Shown here: positions 14,027 to 21,428 of the stretch, piece by piece
Layout: every line of letters begins with the position of its first letter
How positions within the stretch are numbered: position 1 is the first letter of the stretch
From: Coriobacteriia bacterium
GTDB lineage: Bacteria > Actinomycetota > Coriobacteriia > Anaerosomatales > PHET01
NCBI GenBank assembly: GCA_034370385.1
Contig: JAXMKZ010000042.1
Span: forward strand, 1-42,980
Direction of reading: 5' to 3'
DNA: 42,980 nt
The notes under the pieces: generated by a model
Told to the model about the DNA's origin: nothing
Database searches by the model: none
Seen by the model: only the letters and a program-made list of their open reading frames with translations
Made by a program: the position numbers and the translations under genes

Positions 14027-17000
14027 CTACGCTTCCGCGGTCTCGCCCAGTCGTGTCTCGCGACCGAACAGCCGCTCCTTGGCGCCTTCGAGCAGATCGA
14101 AGGCGACCGGCACGACGAGCAGCGTCATCAGCGTCGAGGTCGTCAGGCCGCCGATGACGATGACCGCCAGAGACTGGCTGATGAGCGCGCCCTCGGCGAA
14201 GCCGGAGGCGAGCGGCACGAGCGCCATGATCGTGGTGGCGGCGGTCATGAGAATGGGCCGCGTGCGCGTCACGCCGGCCTCCATGAGTGCCTCGCGGCGC
14301 GTGGATCCCGCACGCTGGTTCTGTTGCACGCGTTCTATGAGCATGATCGCGTTGGCCACGACGATACCGATGAGCATCAGCGCACCGATCATCGCCGGGA
14401 TGTCGAGTGGGAGGCCTGCGATGAGCAGGCCGAACAGCCCGCCGACCACCGCAAGCGGCAGCGAGAACATGATGGCGAGCGGGGCCACGGCCTCACCGAA
14501 CGCGATGATCATGACGAGGTACACCGCACCGATGGCGATGAGCAAGGCCATGTTGAGCTGCGAGAACGATTCGTTCATCTGTTCGGCTGCTCCCGCCACC
14601 TCCAGGGTGACTCCCGGGGGAAGCTTCACGCCCTTGAGGTCCTCGCGCACGGCGGCGATCACCGAGCCCGAGTCACGCTCGGTGATGCGGGCCGATACTG
14701 CGGCGTACTGCTGCCCATTGCGCGTCAGAACCGCCATGGGCGAGCCCGTCTCCTCGACCTTGGCGATCTTGGACAGAGTCACGTTCTCGCCGAGCGGCGT
14801 CGCAAGCTCCAGAGACTTGATCTGAGTCGCCTTCTTCACGGGGTCGAGTGCGAGCGAGTACATGACGTCGGTGGGCTTGCCATCGAGCTTGACGCTGCCC
14901 GCCTGCTGCTCGGCTACGAAACCACGGACGGTCCCTGCGACCATGGCGGCGTTGAGGCCGTACTTGGCCGCTTTCGCCTGATCCACATCGACCACGAGCT
15001 GCTTTTGGCTGTCGCCAAGGTTGGAGGTGACGTTCTCGAGGTCCTGGCGAGCCACAAGGACCTTCTCGACATCCTCGGAGGTCCTGCGAATGGCAGCCAG
15101 ATCGTCCCCGACCACGACGATGTCGAGCGAGCTGTTGGTGCCGCTGGCGTCCACGCGCTGGAAGACGATCTGGGCGCCGTCGGTCTTGAGCGGCTCAGCG
15201 GACTTCTTCAGGCGTGCGAGCACCTGCTCCATCTCGGCGTCGCTTCCCAGGCGCACGTAGACGACGGCCTTGTTCGTTCCGCCGATGTCGCCTGACATCG
15301 AGAAGTCGTTGCTGCCACCGACGGTGCTCTGGTGGATCTCGACGTCGGGGTCCTTTGCCACCAGCTCTTCGATGGCCAACACCGTACCGTCCACCTTCGT
15401 GGACTTGGTGCCCTGTGGGTAGGTGACCTCGATCTGCAGGTACTTCTCCTGGGCTTCAGGTACGAAGCCGGTGCCGATCACGGGGATGAGCGCGAGCGAG
15501 CCGACAAACAGCGCAAGTGCGCCGGCCACAACCATCCAGCGATGGTCCAGTGACCAGCTCAGCGCGTGGCGGTACCACGTCATGGTCTTCGAGTCGGTGC
15601 GCTCTTCAGCGGGCACTTTGGCGCGCAGGAGCAGCCACTTCGCCATCAGCGGCACGACGGTAACGGCCACGAGCAGCGAGGCCAGCAGTGCGATGGCCAC
15701 GGTCAGGGCGAACGGAAGGAAGATCTTGCCGATGACGCCGGTCACGAGTCCAAGCGGCAGGAACACCGCGACCGTTGTGAGTGTTGAGTACGTGATGGCT
15801 TCTGAGACCTCGTGCGTTGCCGCGCGAATCATGCCGACCGTGGGCTTCTCGCCCATCTGCATGTGTCGGAAGATGTTCTCGATGACGACGATCGAGTCGT
15901 CCACGACGCGGCCGATGGCCACGGTGAGGCCACCCAGCGTCATGACGTTGAGCGTCACGTCGGTGAAGCTCAGCATCCCTAGTGCGACCAGGACGGACAG
16001 CGGTATCGAGACCGCAGCGATGATCGTCGCACGCCAGCTTCGCAAGAACAGCAGAATGACGATGACTGCGAAGAGCGCGCCCAGCATACCCTCGCGCACC
16101 ATGCCGTCGACTGAGGCGTTGATGCCTCTGCTTGCGTCGTAGACGGTCAGCACTTCGGCTGCCACGGGGAAGTCGCCCGAGAGGCGTCCCATCTCCGTAT
16201 CCACACCGCGGTTCACATTGACGGTGTTGGCTTCCTGAGTCTTCACGATATCGATGAGCGCTGCAGGACGCCCGTTGGCGCGCGTGCCGACCGTGCCGTC
16301 GGCCGGACCGTAGCTCACCTCTGCGATATCGGCGAGCTTCACACGACCGATCTTCATCTCGAGCGTCGGGGCGCTGCCGGAGCCCCCGGATGACCCACCG
16401 GCGGGCATGGACATGCCGCCTGAGGGGGCGGTGGCACCGCCCGAGGGCTGCAGCTCCTTGAGCTTATTCTGCGACGCGGTGATCTGGGCCTGCATCGAGT
16501 CCACCGTCTGCTGCATCTGCGGCAGCGCAACCTGCTCGATGCCGTAGATCTGGCCCTGGAGCTCTGCGTAGGCGGGGGAGTCCGTCGGCATCTGCGACGC
16601 GGCGGCCTTCATCGGCGGCAGCGTGTCGTACTTCAGCGTGTACATCTGCGCCTGGATCTGCTGGATGCCGTTGATCAGGCCGGATTGCATCGCGACCTCG
16701 CCGGTGGCGGAGCCGAGCTGGCCCACGCCTGCACCGAGCTGACCGGTGGCTTGACCGATGGCGCCGAGGCCCTTGGCCAGACCGCCCACGGCCGAGCCGA
16801 GCTGGCCCATACCCTCGCCGATGGCGCCGAACGCTTCTCCCATCATTTCGCCCTGGTTGGGATAGACGGCGACGGTGAAGTTCTCGATGTCCCTGACGCC
16901 CTCGATCGAGCCACCGACGCGGATCGGTTGGGTGCTTGCGCCGAGGTCGACCGCGCCGATGGGGAAGGAGAGGTTGGCGGCCTGAAGCTGCTGGATGACG

Positions 17001-17614
17001 GACTCGGCGGTGAGTCCTTCGTCCTTGAGGCGGTCCGGATCAAGGGTGATACGAATGGCGCCGGGGGCATCGGCAGCGAGCCGTGCTTCGCCGACGCCTT
17101 CCACGGACTGCAGCGCGGGAATGACGCGCTCGCGCACGTCGGCCCGCAGGGCGACCACATCTGCAGGTGTGCCATCAGAGTCACCCATCACGGCGATCTT
17201 CATGATCGGCGCCGACCCGAAGCTGATGCGGTTCACCTTGGGGGCGATGGAGTTCTCAGGGAGCTTCACGGTGTCGAGGATCTTGTTGACGTTGGTCTCG
17301 GCCTCGTCCATGTCCTCAGAGAAGCTGAACTCCGCGACGACGACCGACACCGAATCCTGCGACTGTGCGCTCACGCGCTTGACGCCCGGGACGCCGCGTA
17401 GAGCCTGCTCCAGCGGCTCGGTCACGTTGTCGTAGACGTCACCGGGTGCCGCGCCCGGGTACGGGGTGACGACCGCGACCACGGGGATGGAGATGTCAGG
17501 CATCGTCTCGCGCTTGAGCTGCGAGGCCGACCACATGCCACCCAGGGTGACGAGCAATGCCACGAGGATGACAGCGGCCGAGTTCTTGAGCGAGAAGCGT
17601 GTGATGCGGTCCAT
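14027..17614 (-). CDS. RND-family efflux transporter (AcrB/HAE1-like) with extra periplasmic insert
   Basis: 1195 aa, longer than the usual 1020-1050. Twelve membrane helices are suggested: TM1 near residue 15, a block near 500-680, another near 710, and a last block near 980-1170. VDDSIVVIENIF in TM4 has the two Asp residues of the proton relay. The family loop ETMPDISIPVV follows TM1. Residues about 255-412 form an insert: Gly/Gln/Leu repeats (GQLGSAVGGLAKGL type), a long helical coil (GQIYGIEQVALPQMQQ) and a Ser/Gly linker. The gene is 40 nt behind marR and probably in one operon. No adaptor or outer-membrane gene is present, fitting a monoderm actinobacterium. Likely substrates are hydrophobic compounds. 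Confidence 0.92.
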   Translation of the reverse strand: MDRITRFSLKNSAAVILVALLVTLGGMWSASQLKRETMPDISIPVVAVVTPYPGAAPGDVYDNVTEPLEQALRGVPGVKRVSAQSQDSVSVVVAEFSFSEDMDEAETNVNKILDTVKLPENSIAPKVNRISFGSAPIMKIAVMGDSDGTPADVVALRADVRERVIPALQSVEGVGEARLAADAPGAIRITLDPDRLKDEGLTAESVIQQLQAANLSFPIGAVDLGASTQPIRVGGSIEGVRDIENFTVAVYPNQGEMMGEAFGAIGEGMGQLGSAVGGLAKGLGAIGQATGQLGAGVGQLGSATGEVAMQSGLINGIQQIQAQMYTLKYDTLPPMKAAASQMPTDSPAYAELQGQIYGIEQVALPQMQQTVDSMQAQITASQNKLKELQPSGGATAPSGGMSMPAGGSSGGSGSAPTLEMKIGRVKLADIAEVSYGPADGTVGTRANGRPAALIDIVKTQEANTVNVNRGVDTEMGRLSGDFPVAAEVLTVYDASRGINASVDGMVREGMLGALFAVIVILLFLRSWRATIIAAVSIPLSVLVALGMLSFTDVTLNVMTLGGLTVAIGRVVDDSIVVIENIFRHMQMGEKPTVGMIRAATHEVSEAITYSTLTTVAVFLPLGLVTGVIGKIFLPFALTVAIALLASLLVAVTVVPLMAKWLLLRAKVPAEERTDSKTMTWYRHALSWSLDHRWMVVAGALALFVGSLALIPVIGTGFVPEAQEKYLQIEVTYPQGTKSTKVDGTVLAIEELVAKDPDVEIHQSTVGGSNDFSMSGDIGGTNKAVVYVRLGSDAEMEQVLARLKKSAEPLKTDGAQIVFQRVDASGTNSSLDIVVVGDDLAAIRRTSEDVEKVLVARQDLENVTSNLGDSQKQLVVDVDQAKAAKYGLNAAMVAGTVRGFVAEQQAGSVKLDGKPTDVMYSLALDPVKKATQIKSLELATPLGENVTLSKIAKVEETGSPMAVLTRNGQQYAAVSARITERDSGSVIAAVREDLKGVKLPPGVTLEVAGAAEQMNESFSQLNMALLIAIGAVYLVMIIAFGEAVAPLAIMFSLPLAVVGGLFGLLIAGLPLDIPAMIGALMLIGIVVANAIMLIERVQQNQRAGSTRREALMEAGVTRTRPILMTAATTIMALVPLASGFAEGALISQSLAVIVIGGLTTSTLMTLLVVPVAFDLLEGAKERLFGRETRLGETAEA

Positions 17615-17654
17615 GGGGGAGGGAGGTCCTTTCGCGGGCTTGGGTCCGGTGCGC

Positions 17655-18107
17655 TTAGACGCGCTCGGAGACCATGGCTTCGATGAGTGTCCGGTGAATG
17701 CGGATCAGGGCGCGTACATCGTCTTCGCCCAGCAACTCTGCGTAGCGGCGCATGTGTTTGCGGCGCAGGAGCTCGGCGGCCTCGAGTTGTGCGATGCCTG
17801 CCTCGGTGGCGTGAACGAGCGACACGCGACGATCATCCGGGTCGCCCGTGCGTCCGATGAGTTCGCGCTCCTCGAGCGCCTCGACCATCGACGAGGTGGC
17901 CGGCGCCTTGATGCCGAGTGCGGTGGCAAGCGAGCCGACGCGCATCGCACCGGCTTCGTGAAGGATGCGCAGCATCAGCATCTGCGGCATCGACAGCACG
18001 GTGTCGTGGCATGCGTCGGAGTGGCGTCCCGCGAACATGCGACCGAGCATCATCACGCTCGCGTCGAGCTCGTCGAGCAGGGCGTCGGGCAGGGAGTCGT
18101 GCGGCAA
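17655..18107 (-). CDS. MarR-family transcriptional regulator
   Basis: 150 aa. Winged helix with LATALGIKAPATSSMVEALEE (recognition helix, about 65-80) and the wing DPDDRRVSLVHATEAG. The start is TTG at 18107 with GGAGGT 9 nt upstream; no in-frame ATG is better placed. It lies directly before the RND pump gene and probably represses both. A small inverted repeat (TTCG-5-CGAA) and a good promoter sit just upstream. Confidence 0.9.
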   Translation of the reverse strand: MPHDSLPDALLDELDASVMMLGRMFAGRHSDACHDTVLSMPQMLMLRILHEAGAMRVGSLATALGIKAPATSSMVEALEERELIGRTGDPDDRRVSLVHATEAGIAQLEAAELLRRKHMRRYAELLGEDDVRALIRIHRTLIEAMVSERV

Positions 18108-18128
18108 AGTAGTTTCACCTCCGAATAA

Positions 18129-18169
18129 TTCGTGAGGCGAACTATATGCCTATCGAAACGTTAGTGCAA
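18129..18169 (-). promoter_or_regulatory. Promoter and candidate operator of marR–RND
   Basis: Minus-strand TTGCAC (18169-18164), 17-nt spacer, TATAGT (18146-18141). An inverted repeat TTCG-TGAGG-CGAA (18129-18141) touches the downstream edge of the -10 and is a plausible MarR site. Confidence 0.65.
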
Positions 18170-18185
18170 GGGCGAGCGAGAGTCC

Positions 18186-19427
18186 CTAGTCGACCACGAC
18201 GAGCCCTGACGAGGCCAACGCCTGCTTGAGCGATTCTTCGGTGGCAGAAGAGCCGCAGTAGCCGATCTCGACACGGCCCTCTGCCACGTTCAGGCTTGCC
18301 TTCGCGACGCCGGGAACGTTTGAGAAGACGCCAAGTACGTCGTCAGCAGACCGCGCCAGATCGACGCCTGGGTTGGGCTTCACGATGATCGAAGCCTGCG
18401 CGCACTCGTCGCCGGTGCCAAAGGTGCGGGTGACCGTGCCGTTCACCGTCTGAGGCGCCACGCTGCGGTAGGAGGCCATTGCGCCGAACACCATGATGAC
18501 GCCGATTACGCCAAACGCGATCATCTTGGGCGCGCGGGAGCTCGGGCGCGCTGCGACGTAGTCCTCTTCGCCGTCCTCAGCCTCGGAAGCCTCAACCCTC
18601 GCAGTAGCAACGTCTCCAGCGGTGTCGGATGCATCAAGGGCGAGGACAGCCTGCCCGCCCTCGACGCTTTCATCGGACTCGTCTGACTGCAGGGCCCCGG
18701 CGCGTACGAGCTGGGTCTTACGGCGAATCGCGATGAAGGTGCCGACGAACAGGGCGCCAACGGCGAGGAGGGCTATTGCCACGGCGGGGCTGCTAGACGA
18801 GGAGGCAGGCGGAGCTGCCGGGGCCGCGACCACGGTGTAGTTGAAGGCGAGCTCAAGTGGCTCGCCAGCCTTCACCTCCATGAACTGCTTTGAGACGTAG
18901 TTGGTGCTGGCATCGCCGCCAGGAATCAGCTGTGCGCCCTCGCTCTCGTTAGCGATCTGGGCGCCAGCGGGCACGAGCGCATTCATGCGCACCGTCTCGA
19001 CATCCGTTGGCGGAGTCCACGCGAAGGTGGTGGCGAAGCTCTGAGCGTCGGACGTGGTGGTCGCTGGCGCGGGTGGCACTACCTCGATCTGTCCTATCGG
19101 TGCCTTGGTCAGCGTGAAGCTATAGGTGTCGAAGTCCTTGCCCTCGGTCTTCTGGGGCTTGGCCTCGATGTCATTCTCAACTCCCGTGCCGAGAATCTCG
19201 CCAGCCCACTGGATCTCGCCACCCTTAGGCGCGCTGAGCTGAACCGTCGCGGGCAGTTTGGTTCCTTCAGGCAAGCTGCCCGAGATGATGAGGATCGAGT
19301 GTCCCTGCTCCTGATGCATGGTGACGTCGACTCGCTGCCACTCCACTGCAGGCGGTGCCGCGATGGCCACGATGGGGGTTGCCGCGAGGGCGAGAGCGAA
19401 CAGGGCGAGGGCGAGGGTGCGCTTCAT
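18186..19427 (-). CDS. Secreted/membrane protein of unknown function with HMA-like C-terminal domain
   Basis: 413 aa. The ATG at 19427 (GGAG 7 nt upstream) opens a signal peptide (1-26, ending AIAAPP). An extracytoplasmic beta-rich domain (about 27-205) precedes a Pro/Ala/Ser linker and TM1 (about 212-235). A charged acidic cytoplasmic loop (SDESDESVEGG, EAEDGEEDY) leads to TM2 (about 300-318). The final 70 residues resemble a ferredoxin-like HMA fold: VLGVFSNVPGVAKASLNV, then VEIGYCG and SLKQALASSG, but without the CxxC metal site. It is 82 nt downstream of the PASTA kinase gene and may end that operon. No family name is recognised. Confidence 0.75.
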   Translation of the reverse strand: MKRTLALALFALALAATPIVAIAAPPAVEWQRVDVTMHQEQGHSILIISGSLPEGTKLPATVQLSAPKGGEIQWAGEILGTGVENDIEAKPQKTEGKDFDTYSFTLTKAPIGQIEVVPPAPATTTSDAQSFATTFAWTPPTDVETVRMNALVPAGAQIANESEGAQLIPGGDASTNYVSKQFMEVKAGEPLELAFNYTVVAAPAAPPASSSSSPAVAIALLAVGALFVGTFIAIRRKTQLVRAGALQSDESDESVEGGQAVLALDASDTAGDVATARVEASEAEDGEEDYVAARPSSRAPKMIAFGVIGVIMVFGAMASYRSVAPQTVNGTVTRTFGTGDECAQASIIVKPNPGVDLARSADDVLGVFSNVPGVAKASLNVAEGRVEIGYCGSSATEESLKQALASSGLVVVD

Positions 19428-19509
19428 GGGGTCTCCAACATGTCGTCCTATCGGGCGAGTAGATACGTCCGCAGCAAGGTGTATGCCGCAGCCGATGATT
19501 TGCGTGGCG

Positions 19510-21357
19510 CTAAGGTGCGGTCTGGTCCACAAGCAGCGTGATGGTGGATCCCTTGGTAACCGCCGTACCGGGGCTTGGATCCTGGTCGAGTACCGTTCCG
19601 GCCTCCGAGTGGGGCTCGTAGGTGAGCTCGACCTCGAAGCCGGCCGCTTCCAGAACGGCGGTGGCGTCGATCACCGTGCGCCCGATGACATCGGGCACGG
19701 GAACTCGTTCGGAGCCCTTGCTGACTACGATGCGCACAAGCGAGCCAACCGCGACCTTCAGCTTCTCCTGAGGGTTCTGGCTGATGACGACGCCCGTCTT
19801 TACGGACTCGCTGAACTGATCCGATGACTTGACCTGGAAACCGGCGTCCCGGAGCTTGGACTCGGCGTTCGCGCGAGACATGCCGGTGACGTTGGGGACA
19901 ATGGTGGTCTCGACGCCGCGCGAGACGACGTACTGCACGGGAGTGTTCTTCTCCGCGGGTTCGCCTGGTGCCGGCTGCTGCTTGAAGATGACGCCCGCAT
20001 CGATGGTGGCGCTGTACTCATCGGGCAGCGGCTGCGGGATGAGGCCTGCCGCCGTCAGCTCGCGTTGGGCGTCCTCTTCGGTGAGCCCGATGAGCTTGGG
20101 CACCTGGACCACTTCCGGGCCCTTGCTCACGGTAAGGTTGATGCGCGAGCCCTTCTCGGCTGTCGCGTTGGCCACGGGAGACTGGTCGATGACCAGGCCG
20201 GCGACCTCGTCGTCGAAGACCTGCTCGACTTCGCCGATCATGAAGCCTGCCTCGACGAGCGTCGCTTCGGCCTCGACCTGGCGCTTCCCGGTGACATCGG
20301 GAACCGGCAGGCCTTGCGGCCCGAGCAGTCCCATGGCGGCGGCTACGGCGAGGCCTGCGGCGACCAGCACGGCGGCAAGCACGATCCATGGCCACACCTT
20401 GCGCTTCTGGTCGCCCGGTCGCACCACCGGGGCGTCGTAGTTGTCGGACCCTACAGGCTGGAGGACGGCAGTGCCATCGCTGACGGCCACCACCGCGGGA
20501 ATCGCGCCGACTCCGCCCTCGCCGGTGACTACCTTGAGCAGATCGCGGCGCATCTCTTCAGCGGTGGCGTACCTGCGGGCCGGGTCTTTGGCCAACGCCC
20601 GTCCGATGACACGCTCCAGGTCCGGCGAGACGTTCGGGTTGACCTTGGTGGGACGGACCGGCTGCTCGTTGACCTGCTTCAGGGCGACGGCGACGGGCGT
20701 GTCCGCGTCGAAGGGGAGCTTTCCCGTCGAAGCCTCGTACAGCACGATACCCAAGGAGTACAGGTCGCTCGGCGCCCTGAGTTCGCGCCCCTGGGCCTGC
20801 TCGGGGCTGACGTAGTGAGCCGTCCCAAGCACCGATCCGGTCTGCGTCATCGTGGTGTTGCCCGCGCGAGCGATGCCGAAGTCCATGACCTTCACGCCAC
20901 CATCGGGCGTGACCATGATGTTGTGCGGCTTGATGTCGCGGTGGATCACGTCGTAGCCGTGGGCGACGGACAGCGCCGCACACACCTGACTTCCTATCTC
21001 AGCGGCTCGGCGCGAATCGAGTGCGCCGCGGTCCTCGATGATCGACTTCAAATCGGTGCCGCGGACGTACTCCATCACGATGTAGTACGTGTCGCCGTCC
21101 TGGCCCCAGTCGTAGATGTTGACGATGTAGGGGCTCTGCAGGTTGGCGGCAGCCTGCGCCTCCTGACGGAAGCGTGCGGTGAAGGTCGGGTCAGAGGCGT
21201 AGCGAGGGTGCATGATCTTCACGGCGACAGTACGGCCCAGCGTTTCATCGACGGCCTTGTATACCTCGGCCATCCCGCCCGAACCGATCTTCTCGGTTGC
21301 GCGATAGCGGCGCCCGAAGATCATCTCGTCCAACTCGTCAGCCTCCACGCTTGTCAC
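19510..21357 (-). CDS. pknB: PASTA-domain Ser/Thr protein kinase (PknB/StkP type)
   Basis: 615 aa. Kinase domain (about 15-275): IGSGGMAEVY glycine loop, VAVKIM lysine, HRDIKPHN catalytic loop, DFGIAR and the activation loop TTMTQTGSVLGTAHYVSPEQ. A juxtamembrane region and one TM helix (about 320-345) follow. Four PASTA domains then occupy about 350-612 (each beginning VP-V/K-x-G), facing outside where they would bind muropeptides or lipid II. The GTG at 21357 has a poor ribosome-binding site. It follows the SEDS–PBP fusion by 71 nt; a TAGAAT in that gap (21393-21388) may be an extra promoter, unproven. Expected to phosphorylate FHA proteins and cell-wall enzymes, opposed by the PP2C enzyme of the same operon. 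Confidence 0.95.
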   Translation of the reverse strand: MTSVEADELDEMIFGRRYRATEKIGSGGMAEVYKAVDETLGRTVAVKIMHPRYASDPTFTARFRQEAQAAANLQSPYIVNIYDWGQDGDTYYIVMEYVRGTDLKSIIEDRGALDSRRAAEIGSQVCAALSVAHGYDVIHRDIKPHNIMVTPDGGVKVMDFGIARAGNTTMTQTGSVLGTAHYVSPEQAQGRELRAPSDLYSLGIVLYEASTGKLPFDADTPVAVALKQVNEQPVRPTKVNPNVSPDLERVIGRALAKDPARRYATAEEMRRDLLKVVTGEGGVGAIPAVVAVSDGTAVLQPVGSDNYDAPVVRPGDQKRKVWPWIVLAAVLVAAGLAVAAAMGLLGPQGLPVPDVTGKRQVEAEATLVEAGFMIGEVEQVFDDEVAGLVIDQSPVANATAEKGSRINLTVSKGPEVVQVPKLIGLTEEDAQRELTAAGLIPQPLPDEYSATIDAGVIFKQQPAPGEPAEKNTPVQYVVSRGVETTIVPNVTGMSRANAESKLRDAGFQVKSSDQFSESVKTGVVISQNPQEKLKVAVGSLVRIVVSKGSERVPVPDVIGRTVIDATAVLEAAGFEVELTYEPHSEAGTVLDQDPSPGTAVTKGSTITLLVDQTAP

Positions 21358-21428
21358 CTGCGGGGACGAACAGGGTCGTCCACCGACATTCTAGCCGATT
21401 GGGGTAGGCGCAAGGGGGGACGGTCGCC

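Noticed and set aside
13907-15295. 462-aa plus-strand ORF rich in His/Arg/Gly
   Set aside because: Shadow of the RND transporter on the other strand; composition is typical of antisense GC-rich frames.
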